Of a stretch of 57,751 nt of DNA, positions 28,565 to 37,262 are shown piece by piece. Numbering within the stretch: position 1 is the stretch's first letter; every line of letters starts with the position of its first letter. The DNA is taken from NCBI GenBank assembly GCA_900550195.1, contig URRB01000016.1:1-57751 (forward strand), written 5' to 3'. Both the position numbers and the translations under genes were made by a program. The stretch comes from an uncultured Collinsella sp. (GTDB taxonomy: Bacteria; Actinomycetota; Coriobacteriia; Coriobacteriales; Coriobacteriaceae). The notes beneath the pieces were generated by a model. That model ran no database searches. It was not told the DNA's origin and worked only from the letters and a program-made list of their open reading frames with translations.

Positions 28565-29149
28565 TTAGTTATCGTCAGTGGAGTCGAGTTCTGCCTCGAG
28601 CTTGGCACGGCGTCTTTTCGCCGTGAAAAACGTTGCGCACAGGCCAGCAAACGTGGCCGCGAAAATCGTCGCACCGCAGAACACGCCCGTGGCCAGGTTC
28701 GCCAACCAAAAGACGCTTTCGAGCGGTACGACCTGCGCCTCAGCGATACAGCGCATTGCGGCAATAACAAGCGCGAACGCGGTGCCGCTAAGACCGCTGA
28801 GAAGCAGGAAATATCCAACAGGAAGATGCTCGGTTTGCCCAAAACGATTGGTATCGACATAGCCCTTCCGCGTTTGCAGTCCTGCGCAAATCAACATCAC
28901 GAGAACGAGCCACAAATACATGGCCGCCTCGAACGGCGTTGCAAAGCCATGCGGCATTTCACTGGCGTCGCTGTGAACCCACGCAACCTGTCGAGCTATA
29001 AACTGGTAGAAAAAGATCATCAACATGCCAAACGAAAGCAGCACGAAACCAATCTTGTAGATCTTCGCGTTCTCAGCCTCCAGGCGCTCATCCTTTGGGC
29101 CGGCATATTCACGCCACTTTTGCACGAGTTTTAAATCTTCAAATTTCAT
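28565..29149 (-). CDS. four-helix membrane protein (DUF6773/DUF3796-like)
   Basis: A 194-residue protein: a charged N terminus (KWREYAGPKDERLEAENAK), four membrane helices and a basic-acidic tail (AKRRRAKLEAELDS). It follows a small XRE regulator by nine bases, and the regulator stop overlaps its ribosome site (AGGAG). XRE plus such a membrane protein is a frequent pair in Gram-positive bacteria. The family name is a guess from layout. Confidence 0.7.
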   Translation of the reverse strand: MKFEDLKLVQKWREYAGPKDERLEAENAKIYKIGFVLLSFGMLMIFFYQFIARQVAWVHSDASEMPHGFATPFEAAMYLWLVLVMLICAGLQTRKGYVDTNRFGQTEHLPVGYFLLLSGLSGTAFALVIAAMRCIAEAQVVPLESVFWLANLATGVFCGATIFAATFAGLCATFFTAKRRRAKLEAELDSTDDN

Positions 29150-29158
29150 AGCGAACTC

Positions 29159-29389
29159 CTAAAGAGCGTCAGGGTCGACGTCGCTCTCGTCTTCCCAAAA
29201 CAAGTCGTTCAACGTAACGCGTAGCGCTTTACAGATTGCCACGCACAAATTGAGCGTGGGGTTGTAGCCGCCCGCCTCGATCAGGCCGATGGTCTGGCGC
29301 GTAACGCCCACGGCCTCGGCCAAGTCAGCTTGCGAAAGGCCAACCGCCGCGCGCGCCGCCTTCATGCGTAGGTTCTTTTTGCCCGGCAT
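29159..29389 (-). CDS. small XRE-family regulator
   Basis: A 76-residue helix-turn-helix protein: MKAARAAVGLSQADLAEAVGV, TRQTIGLIEAGGYNPTLNLC, ALRVTLNDLFW. It is of the short YozG/Cro type with an acidic tail. ATG at 29389 follows AAAGGA. It probably represses its own two-gene operon through the flanking GACAGATAT repeats. Confidence 0.9.
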   Translation of the reverse strand: MPGKKNLRMKAARAAVGLSQADLAEAVGVTRQTIGLIEAGGYNPTLNLCVAICKALRVTLNDLFWEDESDVDPDAL

Positions 29390-29410
29390 GGAGTTCCTTT
29401 CGTGGTAATG

Positions 29411-29477
29411 GACAGATATCCGTTGCAACATGGCAGAAATATATTGCATCTATCAGAAGATGTCAACTATATCTGTC
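29411..29477 (-). promoter_or_regulatory. consensus promoter flanked by inverted operator repeats
   Basis: On the minus strand TTGACA (29461-29466) and TATATT (29438-29443) are 17 bases apart, almost ideal for a housekeeping promoter. GACAGATAT at 29411-29419 and its complement ATATCTGTC at 29469-29477 bracket it. This arrangement suits looping or double occupancy by the XRE protein. Confidence 0.7.
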
Positions 29478-29540
29478 ATTATGGAAACCATGTTCGTCAT
29501 CGCCATGCGGACATTACAACTTCGGTTCACTATTCAAACT

Positions 29541-29645
29541 TACTCGGACAGAACCGACTCGGTTTTGTCCGAGTAAACTCGAGCATAAACTGATTCATGC
29601 GATACAATTAACTCGGACAAAACCGAGTCGGAAGGAACCGAGTAA
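29541..29645 (+). promoter_or_regulatory. paired dyads at the ATPase promoter and ribosome site
   Basis: A near-perfect palindrome TACTCGGACAGAACCGA... spans 29541-29575. A second copy of its half (ACTCGGACAAAACCGAGTCGG) starts at 29611. It continues to a third ACCGAGT that surrounds AAGGA, the ribosome site. A -10-like TACAAT lies at 29603-29608 between the copies. The layout suggests tight autoregulation at transcription, translation or both. Confidence 0.6.
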
Positions 29646-31028
29646 GTGGAATTCATTGGCAGGGAGCGTGAACTCGCCCGTATTAAGAAAACGCTCAAAG
29701 CACCTGAGCAGCGCAATGTTCTCATTTACGGCAGGCGTCGCGTCGGAAAAAGTGAGCTCATCAAGCAGGCGCTAACCGATTTGTCGGACGTCGCAACGGT
29801 CTATTACGAGTGCCGCCAAACCTCCGAGGCAGACAACCTCGAGAGTCTGTCCGCCCTTGTTGCTGAAACGCTGAGCTTTCCTCCGCTCGCCTTCACAGGC
29901 ATCCGCGAGCTCATCGAATTTCTGTTTGCCCAAGCCAAAGACAAGAACATTACCCTCGTTCTCGACGAATACCCCTACTTGAGAGATGCGGTTAAGGGCT
30001 TAGACAGCATTCTTCAGACCTCAATCGACGCTCACAGGGAAGACTCACGTTTAAACATTGTCCTGTGCGGCTCCTACGTTGAGATTATGAAATCCCTCAT
30101 CGAGCATGAAAGCCCCCTCTACGGGCGAATTGATCTCGCGCTTGAGCTTAAGCCCATGGATTACTTTGACGCTGCGAAGTTCTATCCCGCGTTCTCGCCC
30201 GAGGACAAGGTGCGGCTCTATAGCGTTTTTGGCGGCATCCCCTTTTACAATCGCCTCATCGATCAATCCCAAAGCGTACGCGACAACGTCATCGAGCTCG
30301 TCACGGAACCTGGCGCCCGCTTAGAAAGCGAGGTGCCGTCCTATCTCAACGCCGAGATCTCGAAGATGACCAACGCCAACGAAGTTTTCGGGGCTCTCGC
30401 ACAAGGTTACTCCCGTTGGGGGGACGTGCTGGCACAGTCGCACGTCTCGAGCGGTCCGGCCATGGCAGACGTGCTCGACAAGCTCATGTCACTCGAAATC
30501 GTCCAAAAGCGTGCACCCATCAACGACCCTACGAACAAGCGTAAGTCCGGCTACTTTGTAGTGGATCCGCTTTCGCTCTTTTACTATCGCTATGTTTTCC
30601 GCAATGCCTCGGCGCGTCAGCTGCTCGACCCGGAAGTCTTCTATGATCGTCACGTCTCCCAAGACTTCGAGGAAAACTACGTTCCTCATATGTTCGAGGA
30701 GATCTGCCGTCAATACCTCGTGCGGCAGAACAGGACCGGCAAGATCGAACCGGCTTTCGACGCCATAGGCAAGTACTGGTACGACGATCCCGCAAACAAG
30801 ACGAGCGGCGAGTTCGATGTGGTAACGCAAGACCCCGAGGGTTACGCATTCTACGAAGCAAAGTTCCGCAAATCCCCCGTCACGCAAAAAATGGTCGACG
30901 AGGAAATCATCCAAGTCGAGGCAACGGGGCTCAAGTGCCATCGCTATGGATTCTTCTCCCGTTCGGGCTTCGAAGCTGGCGAAAGCGATCGAACCGTCTT
31001 CATCGACCTACCGCAGATGTTTGGATAG
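29646..31028 (+). CDS. archaeal-type AAA ATPase with DUF234 nuclease-like C terminus
   Basis: A 460-residue protein of the ATPase_2/DUF234 group. It opens EFIGRERELARIKKTL with Walker A YGRRRVGKSELI, Walker B ITLVLDEYPYL and a sensor in IVLCGSYVEIM. A winged-helix region follows (QGYSRWGDVLAQSHVSS). The C terminus has the nuclease-like signature: GKYWYDDPANKTSGEFDVV, then YAFYEAKFRK. The start is GTG at 29646 just after AAGGA. Such standalone ATPases are common in gut anaerobes and archaea, with unknown function. It shares no operon. Confidence 0.85.
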   Translation: MEFIGRERELARIKKTLKAPEQRNVLIYGRRRVGKSELIKQALTDLSDVATVYYECRQTSEADNLESLSALVAETLSFPPLAFTGIRELIEFLFAQAKDKNITLVLDEYPYLRDAVKGLDSILQTSIDAHREDSRLNIVLCGSYVEIMKSLIEHESPLYGRIDLALELKPMDYFDAAKFYPAFSPEDKVRLYSVFGGIPFYNRLIDQSQSVRDNVIELVTEPGARLESEVPSYLNAEISKMTNANEVFGALAQGYSRWGDVLAQSHVSSGPAMADVLDKLMSLEIVQKRAPINDPTNKRKSGYFVVDPLSLFYYRYVFRNASARQLLDPEVFYDRHVSQDFEENYVPHMFEEICRQYLVRQNRTGKIEPAFDAIGKYWYDDPANKTSGEFDVVTQDPEGYAFYEAKFRKSPVTQKMVDEEIIQVEATGLKCHRYGFFSRSGFEAGESDRTVFIDLPQMFG

Positions 31029-31066
31029 GACAGGCCCCTCCCGCATTCCAAGCATTCATTATCTAA

Positions 31067-31084
31067 TCGAACGATTGTTCGATG
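31067..31084. promoter_or_regulatory. LexA/SOS box
   Basis: ATCGAACGATTGTTCGAT is a perfect dyad that fits the actinobacterial/Gram-positive LexA site (TCGAAC-N4-GTTCGA). It lies about 100 bases before the topoisomerase B gene and 15 bases upstream of its likely -35. Confidence 0.7.
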
Positions 31085-31098
31085 GATTTCGTGTTGGT

Positions 31099-31127
31099 TG
31101 GAATCGCCCACGGGCTGGGCTATGCTA
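31099..31127 (+). promoter_or_regulatory. promoter of the topoisomerase pair
   Basis: TTGGAA and TATGCT lie 17 bases apart, downstream of the SOS-type dyad and about 55 bases before the start codon. Confidence 0.4.
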
Positions 31128-31181
31128 CCTTGACTATCTATACGACTTAAATACACAAGAGGAAGTACCGAGAGAGCGAGT

Positions 31182-33179
31182 ATGGCAAAAAACACCGCAA
31201 ACTATGGTAACGACAGTATCCGCCAGCTCAAGGACGAGGAACGCGTACGCCTGCGCCCCGCCGTCATCTTTGGCTCGGACGGGCTCGACGGTTGCGCGCA
31301 TGCCGCCTTCGAGATCCTGTCCAACGCCGTTGACGAGGCGCGCCAGGGCTACGGCAAGCTCATCACCCTTACAGCCTTTCGCGATGGCTCTATCCAGGTA
31401 GAGGACAATGGCCGTGGCTGCCCGCTCGACTGGAACCCTTCCGAGAAGCGCTTTAACTGGGAGCTCGTCTTCTGCGAGCTCTACGCCGGTGGCAAGTATA
31501 ACAACAACCAGGGCGGCGACTACGACTTCTCGCTCGGCACCAACGGCCTGGGCTCCTGCGCGACCCAGTACGCCTCCGAGTACATGGACGTCACGGTTTG
31601 GCGCGATGGCAACAAGTACTCCCTGCACTTTAAGAAGGGCAAGGTCGTCGGCGCCAAAAAGAAGGCACTCGAGATTGAGCCCAGCGACGAGGATCGCACC
31701 GGCACCACCATTAAGTGGCGTCCCGATCTTGAGGTCTTTACCTCCATCAGCATCCCCCACGACTGGTATCGCGAGACCATGCGCCGCCAGGCCGTGGTCA
31801 ACGCCAACGTGACCTTCCGCCTGCGTATCGAGGGCGACGATGGCGAGTTTTCCGAAGAGGATTTTTGCTATCCAAAGGGCATCGAGGACTACGTGCTCGA
31901 GAAGGTCGGCACCGACTACCTCACCGAGCCCTTCTTTATCGAGGCCGACCGTCGCGGTCGCGATCGCGAGGACCTGCCCGACTACAACGTGAAGATTACC
32001 GCGTGCATGTGCTTCTCGCGCACCTTCATGATGCAGGAGTACTACCACAACTCATCGTGGCTCGAGAACGGCGGTTCGCCCGAGAAGGCCGCCCGCAGCG
32101 CTCTGACCAGTGCCATCGATGCTTACATTAAGCAACAGGGCAAGTACAACAAAAACGAGAGCGGCATTAAGTGGCAGGATGTCCAGGACTGTCTGGTGCT
32201 GGTGACCAACTGCTTCTCCACCCAGACGTCCTATGAAAACCAGACTAAGAAGGCCATCAACAACCGCTTTATCCAGCAGGCTATGACGGCCTTCTTTAAG
32301 GAGCGCCTCTCGACTTACCTGATCGAGAACAAAGACGCCGCCAACAAGATCATGGAGCAGGTGCTCATCAACAAGCGCTCGCGCGAGAACGCCGAGAAGA
32401 CGCGTCAGAGCATCAAGACCAACCTGCAGCAGAAGACCGACATGGCCAACCGCGTGCAGAAGTTCATCGACTGCCGCTCCAAGGACAAGAACCGTCGCGA
32501 GATCTACATCGTAGAGGGCGACTCGGCAGCAGGCGCCATTCGCACCTCGCGCGATGCCGAGTTCCAAGGCGTTATGCCCGTCCGCGGTAAGATCCTCAAC
32601 TGCCTGAAAGAGGACTACCCGCGCATCTTTAAGTCCGACATCATCATGGACCTCATGCGCGTGCTGGGCTGCGGTGTGGAGATCAAGGACAAGCGCATCA
32701 AGAACCTTGGCGCCTTCGACCTGGACAACCTCAACTGGAACAAGGTCATCATCTGTACGGACGCCGACGTCGACGGTTATCACATCCGTACGCTCGTGCT
32801 CACCATGCTCTACCGCCTGGTGCCCACGCTTATTGACGAGGGCTACGTGTATATCGCCGAATCGCCGCTCTACGAGATCAACTGCAAAGAGAAGACCTAC
32901 TTTGCCTACACCGAGCTCGAGAAGAACGGCATCCTCAAGGAGATTGGCGACCAAAAGTGCTCCATCAACCGCTCCAAGGGTCTTGGTGAGAACGACCCGG
33001 ACATGATGTGGCTCACCACCATGAACCCCGAGACGCGTCGCCTGATCAAGGTGGAGCCCGAGGACGTCACCAAGATGGAGACCATGTTCAATCTGTTGCT
33101 GGGCAACGACGAGGCGGGCCGCAAGCGCCATATCTCCGAGCACGGCAAGGAATATCTGGACCAGCTGGACCTGCAATAG
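31182..33179 (+). CDS. type IIA topoisomerase subunit B, divergent (ParE/GyrB-like)
   Basis: A 665-residue ATPase/Toprim subunit. The GHKL site shows ILSNAVDEAR and VEDNGRGCP. The usual GLHGVG lid reads LGTNGLGSC. The Toprim part reads VEGDSAAGAIRTSRD, where ordinary subunits have EGDSAGG, then PVRGKILN and metal-binding CTDADVDGYHIRTL. Changes in both active-site loops mark it as the divergent second type II pair found in some Firmicutes and Coriobacteria, not the main gyrase. ATG at 31182. The partner A subunit follows after 45 bases. An SOS-type box lies upstream. Confidence 0.88.
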   Translation: MAKNTANYGNDSIRQLKDEERVRLRPAVIFGSDGLDGCAHAAFEILSNAVDEARQGYGKLITLTAFRDGSIQVEDNGRGCPLDWNPSEKRFNWELVFCELYAGGKYNNNQGGDYDFSLGTNGLGSCATQYASEYMDVTVWRDGNKYSLHFKKGKVVGAKKKALEIEPSDEDRTGTTIKWRPDLEVFTSISIPHDWYRETMRRQAVVNANVTFRLRIEGDDGEFSEEDFCYPKGIEDYVLEKVGTDYLTEPFFIEADRRGRDREDLPDYNVKITACMCFSRTFMMQEYYHNSSWLENGGSPEKAARSALTSAIDAYIKQQGKYNKNESGIKWQDVQDCLVLVTNCFSTQTSYENQTKKAINNRFIQQAMTAFFKERLSTYLIENKDAANKIMEQVLINKRSRENAEKTRQSIKTNLQQKTDMANRVQKFIDCRSKDKNRREIYIVEGDSAAGAIRTSRDAEFQGVMPVRGKILNCLKEDYPRIFKSDIIMDLMRVLGCGVEIKDKRIKNLGAFDLDNLNWNKVIICTDADVDGYHIRTLVLTMLYRLVPTLIDEGYVYIAESPLYEINCKEKTYFAYTELEKNGILKEIGDQKCSINRSKGLGENDPDMMWLTTMNPETRRLIKVEPEDVTKMETMFNLLLGNDEAGRKRHISEHGKEYLDQLDLQ

Positions 33180-33224
33180 CAGCAAATCGATAACGACGGC
33201 CCATAAGAAGTTCAAGAGGAAATC

Positions 33225-35465
33225 GTGGCAAAGAAGAAGACGAAGAACCAGCCAAAGAAAAAGCAGGTCAACGCCGAGAACGTCATCGGCCTGCACTCCG
33301 AGGTCACCGACCAGCCGATCACGCAGACGCTCGAGGTCAACTACATGCCCTACGCCATGAGCGTCAACGTCTCGCGTGCATTCCCCGAGATCGACGGCTT
33401 TAAGCCCTCGCACCGCAAGCTGCTCTACACCATGTACAAGATGGGTCTGCTCAAGGGCGAGCGCCAGAAGAGCGCCAACATCGTGGGCCAGACCATGAAG
33501 CTCAATCCGCACGGCGACGCCGCGATCTACGAGACGATGGTGCGTCTGGCCACCGGCAACGAGGCACTGCTCGCCCCCTTCGTGGAGTCGAAGGGCAACT
33601 TTGGCAAGTACTATTCGGGCGACCTGAGCTACGCCGCCTCGCGTTATACCGAGGCCAAGCTCTCCCCCATCAGCGCCGAGATCTTTAAGGACATCGACAA
33701 GGACCCGGTCGACTTCGTCGACAGCTACGATGGAGCCATGAAGGAGCCACGCCTGCTGCCCACCACGTTCCCCAACATCCTCGTCTCGGCCAACAAGGGC
33801 ATCGGCGTCGCCATGGCGTCTGACATCTGCGGTTTCAACCTCAACGAGGTCTGCACCGCCACCATGCATTACCTGCAGGATCCCGACTGCGACCTGCTCG
33901 AGTACATGCCCATGCCCGACTTTTCGACCGGCGGCGAGATCATCTACCGCCGCGAGGAGATGGAGAAGATCATCGAGACCGGTCTTGGCAGCTTCCAGAT
34001 CCGCTCCCGCTGGCGCTGGATTCCCGAAGAGCGCATCATCGAGGTCTATGAGATCCCCTACACCACCAAGACCGATGTCATCATCGAGCGCATCGTCAAG
34101 CTCTCCAAAGAGGGCAAGGTCAAGGAGATCACTGACATCCGCGACGAGACCGACCTCTCGGGCCTGCGCATCGCCATCGACCTTAAGCGCGGTGTCGACC
34201 CCGACAAGCTCATGGCCAAGCTCTATCGCTCGACCACTCTGCAGGATTCGTTCTCGTGCAACTTCAACGTGCTGGTCGACGGCTATCCCCGTGTTATGGG
34301 CGTGCGCCAGATTCTGCACGAGTGGGTCAAATGGCGTATTGAGTCCACGCGTCGCCGCATTAACTTTGACCTGGGCAAAAAGTCCGAGCGCCTGCACCTG
34401 CTGCACGGCCTCGAGGCGATCTTGCTCGACATCGACAAGGCCATCGCCATCATCCGCGGCACCAAACTCGAGGCCGAGGTCGTGCCCAACCTTATGCGCG
34501 GCTTCGACATCGACGAGACCCAGGCCGAGTTTGTTGCCGAGCTTAAGCTCCGCAACATCAACGAGGAGTACATCCTCAACCGCACCAAGGACATCGCTAA
34601 GCTTGAGGGCGAGATTGCCGAGCTTGAGGAGATCCTCTCCAGCGAGGAGAACATCAAGAAGGTTATCAGCGACGAGCTGGCCGCGGTGAACAAGAAGTAC
34701 GTGATGCCGCGCCGCACGGGCAGGATCGAGCCCCATGAGGTTATCGAGGTAAGCTTGGAGCTCGAGGTCGAGGAGTACCCGGTGACCATCATGCTCTCGC
34801 GCGATGGCTACCTTAAGAAGATGACGGACCGCGTGCTCAAGAAGGCGACCACGCTCAAGTACAAGGACGGCGACAAACCCTTTATCGAGTTCCCGTCCTC
34901 CAACACCCACGAGCTGCTGGTCTTTACCAACAAGAGCCAGGTGTACAAATGCAAGGTTGCGGCGTTTGAGGACACCAAGTCGGCCCAGCTGGGCTCGTAC
35001 CTGCCGACCGATCTTGAGATGGAACCCGACGAGAGCGTCATCTGGGTCATCGACCCCGAGGACTACAAGGCCGACGTGTTGTTCGTCTTTGAGAACGGCC
35101 GCGTGGTGCGCGTCGCGCTTTCTGGATACGTCACCAAGACCAACCGCAAGCGCCTCAAGAACGCCATCTACGGCGGCAGCAAGCTGCTGTATGCCCAGGT
35201 GCTCAAGGAGGACCGCGACATCGCGCTGGTCTCGAGCGACTACCGCCTGATGAACTTCAACACGTCCCTGCTCAAGACCAAGACGACTACCAACACGCAG
35301 GGTGTCCAGGCCTTTACGGCCAAGAAGGGCCGCTCGGTCACCACCGTCGGCACAACCGAGGAGATCCTTGGCGCCGGCGTCTCGGCCGAGAAGTTCACCG
35401 CGCAGAGCCTCCCCTCAGCCGGTGCCCTCATGAAAGAAAACGACATGCCGAGTTTGTTTGATTAG
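33225..35465 (+). CDS. type IIA topoisomerase subunit A (ParC/GyrA-like)
   Basis: A 746-residue breakage-reunion subunit. It has the family opening YMPYAMSVNVSRAFPEIDGF with KPSHRKLLYTMYKMGL, and the catalytic Tyr in SYAASRYTEAKLSP. LPTTFPNILVSANKGIGVAMA follows, then coiled-coil helices and a reduced C-terminal blade region. No GyrA-box (QRRGGKG) is seen, so strong negative supercoiling is unlikely; a topo IV-like decatenase role fits better. GTG at 33225 follows AGAGGA. The basic N-terminal tail (KKKTKNQPKKKQ) is unusual. Confidence 0.88.
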   Translation: MAKKKTKNQPKKKQVNAENVIGLHSEVTDQPITQTLEVNYMPYAMSVNVSRAFPEIDGFKPSHRKLLYTMYKMGLLKGERQKSANIVGQTMKLNPHGDAAIYETMVRLATGNEALLAPFVESKGNFGKYYSGDLSYAASRYTEAKLSPISAEIFKDIDKDPVDFVDSYDGAMKEPRLLPTTFPNILVSANKGIGVAMASDICGFNLNEVCTATMHYLQDPDCDLLEYMPMPDFSTGGEIIYRREEMEKIIETGLGSFQIRSRWRWIPEERIIEVYEIPYTTKTDVIIERIVKLSKEGKVKEITDIRDETDLSGLRIAIDLKRGVDPDKLMAKLYRSTTLQDSFSCNFNVLVDGYPRVMGVRQILHEWVKWRIESTRRRINFDLGKKSERLHLLHGLEAILLDIDKAIAIIRGTKLEAEVVPNLMRGFDIDETQAEFVAELKLRNINEEYILNRTKDIAKLEGEIAELEEILSSEENIKKVISDELAAVNKKYVMPRRTGRIEPHEVIEVSLELEVEEYPVTIMLSRDGYLKKMTDRVLKKATTLKYKDGDKPFIEFPSSNTHELLVFTNKSQVYKCKVAAFEDTKSAQLGSYLPTDLEMEPDESVIWVIDPEDYKADVLFVFENGRVVRVALSGYVTKTNRKRLKNAIYGGSKLLYAQVLKEDRDIALVSSDYRLMNFNTSLLKTKTTTNTQGVQAFTAKKGRSVTTVGTTEEILGAGVSAEKFTAQSLPSAGALMKENDMPSLFD

Positions 35466-35499
35466 GACGACGGCAGAACCGCCATGGTTTTACAAAGCA

Positions 35500-35540
35500 G
35501 CGGGGCCCGGAGCGCAGCAATATCGCGCCCCGGGCCCCGC
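35500..35540 (+). terminator. GC-rich terminator of the topoisomerase operon
   Basis: GCGGGGCCCGG pairs perfectly with CCGGGCCCCGC around a 19-base loop, 35 bases past the stop. There is no clear T tract. Confidence 0.6.
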
Positions 35541-35604
35541 TCGTTGCGGAGGTCATCCTCGGAAATGTCGACGATACGGGGGCTTCCCGCACCGTCCTAA
35601 GCCG

Positions 35605-35680
35605 TTAGCAAAATTCGCAAAAGTTAGCAAAAGTTGCAAAAATTAGCAAAAGTTGCAAAAATTAGCAAAACTTGCAAAGG
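35605..35680 (+). repeat. four tandem 19-bp repeats before a broken ATPase gene
   Basis: Four head-to-tail copies of TTAGCAAAAGTTGCAAAAA occur, each 19 bases: copies two and three are identical, one and four differ slightly. The last copy runs into AAAGGAG and an ATG at 35688. The array could be a multi-site operator; its A-tracts sit about two helical turns apart. Confidence 0.8.
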
Positions 35681-35687
35681 AGCCACC

Positions 35688-36155
35688 ATGGAGTACAGCA
35701 AATGGCTCCGCCATGCCAGGCATGCTCGAAGATATTATCGAGCGAACCAAAGAAGCGGCAGATAGCTACCTTTCACAGTCTCACGCGCGCATGAACGGCG
35801 TTCAAATTGGTCCAGTGGGCATCGATTGGACATATGTTCAAGAAGCCCAGGGCAACTGGCGCACGTGCATGAATGGCATCTTCAGGCAACTCGAGAAGCA
35901 TGGCATCGGGCTTCTCTCGAAACGACCTATCGAGAGCTTTCCGATAAAGACATTGAGTTTTTGCTCGCGATGCTGCCCGATTCTGGCCCCAGCAGGATCT
36001 CGGAGATAGCCAAACGCATGGGCGTCGCCAGCAACTACGCAAGCCAATACAAACGCCGCCTCCTCGAGGACGGCGTCATCGGAGAGCGCGGGCGTGGCCT
36101 CGTCGGCTTCGACATCCCCGCGTTCAGAGAATTCTTGAACGAGAAGGCGTTTTAG
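35688..36155 (+). pseudogene. deleted AAA ATPase gene (C-terminal winged helix retained)
   Basis: One frame gives MLEDIIERTKEAADSYL up to EKHGIGLL. It then jumps at about 35912 to another frame reading YRELSDKDIEFLLAMLPDSG, ISEIAKRMGVASNYASQYKR and LVGFDIPAFREFL to the stop. This ending is typical of the winged helix that closes large AAA ATPases of the Orc/Cdc6-like group. The P-loop and the middle are missing, so at least two deletions occurred. The ATG at 35688 with AAAGGAG was probably the original start. Confidence 0.65.
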
Positions 36156-36185
36156 CACACCGGAATTGTCCGCGGGAGCATCGTT

Positions 36186-36250
36186 GCATGGCAATCAGCA
36201 TTCCTCCTGGTAAGGGCAGCAAGCATTTCCGCTAGTGCTGATTGCCATGC
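36186..36250. terminator. 15-bp inverted repeat between convergent genes
   Basis: GCATGGCAATCAGCA pairs perfectly with TGCTGATTGCCATGC around a 35-base loop, between the ATPase remnant and the flavodoxin-like gene. Confidence 0.55.
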
Positions 36251-36263
36251 GCCCCTCTTGTCC

Positions 36264-36794
36264 TTAGGCGAGCTTGCGGGCGAGCTCTCGCACCCCTTCC
36301 AACTTGGGCGACGATGCCATGCTGTCGCGCTCGGTCATGCCGCTGATGGTGACAATGCCCTGGTCCTCCCACTTGCAGTACGCGCATGTGGCCCTGTACA
36401 TAGCAATCGCCGCATCATAGACGCCCTCGCTGTGGCTATCGAGCAAAAGGGCCGTCTTGGTGAACGGGAAGCCTGTAGCACCGAAGGCGTACAGGCGGTC
36501 GATGGCGGCCTTCTCCTGCGCAGTGATATCAAACCAGTAGATAGGCGAAGCGAAGACAACCATATCGGCGCCTTTCAGCGACTCGATCACGTCGACCATG
36601 TCATCCTTCTGCACGCAAGTGCCCTCGTGGGCGAAGCAATACTGACACCCCAGGCAACCACCGATTTTCTTGCTGGCAACACGGACGACCTCGACCGTAT
36701 TGCCGCCCTCACGCGCGGTCTCGGCAAACGCCTCGACCATGGTGTCGGTATTGGCGCCCCTGCGCGGGCTACCACTCAATACAACGATATTCAT
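36264..36794 (-). CDS. NADPH-dependent FMN reductase / flavodoxin-fold protein
   Basis: A 176-residue flavodoxin-fold protein. The FMN phosphate loop is SGSPRRGANTDT, a Cys-rich segment reads GGCLGCQYCF..GTC, and FASPIYWFDITAQEKAAIDR forms the isoalloxazine loop. This is the iron-sulfur flavoprotein-like or multimeric FMN reductase group. The Cys run may bind a cluster or act in redox sensing. ATG at 36794 follows GGGAGG. Confidence 0.88.
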   Translation of the reverse strand: MNIVVLSGSPRRGANTDTMVEAFAETAREGGNTVEVVRVASKKIGGCLGCQYCFAHEGTCVQKDDMVDVIESLKGADMVVFASPIYWFDITAQEKAAIDRLYAFGATGFPFTKTALLLDSHSEGVYDAAIAMYRATCAYCKWEDQGIVTISGMTERDSMASSPKLEGVRELARKLA

Positions 36795-36940
36795 AGAAAT
36801 CTCCCTCCCTCATGCCGCAGGCGCGCGGCACACATTTTGTTGTAACCAAAACGGATGGAGCTATTCAGTCGTCTGCAGGCCACATCTCTTGTTCGTGTTC
36901 TCTAGACAAGGCGCAAACGATGCTGCACCCCCCTGTCGCG

Positions 36941-37123
36941 CTATATCCCTACGCAGTGTTCAGAACCCCTGCTCACCGAGCAGCACCGCGCGAGGTCCAG
37001 CACGAGTACGCCTTCCCGGGTACAGGTCTCATGCCCTATGCGGGAGATGAGGACCTTCGGGAACACGTCCCCGATGGGCAGAAGCGACGCGAGCTCCCCC
37101 TCAAGCATCAAGTTGATGCTCAT
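36941..37123 (-). pseudogene. possible C-terminal remnant of an AAA_14/DUF4143 ATPase
   Basis: A 60-codon frame reads MSINLMLEGELASLLPIGD, FPKVLISRIGH and REGVLVLDLA, then loses sense. The pattern resembles the end of AAA_14-DUF4143 proteins (a strand, then dGi..ldl..fL). A strong palindrome lies just upstream, as with the other ATPases here. I am not sure of the family. The rest of the gap 36795-37262 shows nothing else. Confidence 0.3.
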
Positions 37124-37144
37124 ATCGCCTCTCACATACGCTCT

Positions 37145-37195
37145 CCTTCCCGGTTTCGAAACTCGAATTGATTTAAAGTTTCGAAACCGGGAAGG
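37145..37195. repeat. 19-bp perfect inverted repeat
   Basis: CCTTCCCGGTTTCGAAACT pairs perfectly with AGTTTCGAAACCGGGAAGG around a 13-base A/T-rich loop. It sits upstream of the small frame at 36941-37123 and overlaps its GGAAGGAG-like leader, so an operator is likely. Confidence 0.7.
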
Positions 37196-37262
37196 CAATA
37201 TACAAAAGGATGTGTCGAGAAACGAATCCCAGCCACGTCATGTCGGCAGCGATGAAGGGCGC

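Noticed and set aside
32052..34910. 952-codon open frame on the minus strand
   Set aside because: It lies fully antisense to the two topoisomerase genes, is rich in Leu, Val, Asp and His from GC-rich codons, and matches no family. It is a shadow.
35605..35680. Tandem 19-bp repeats as a CRISPR array
   Set aside because: The copies are directly joined without unique spacers, and no cas genes are near.
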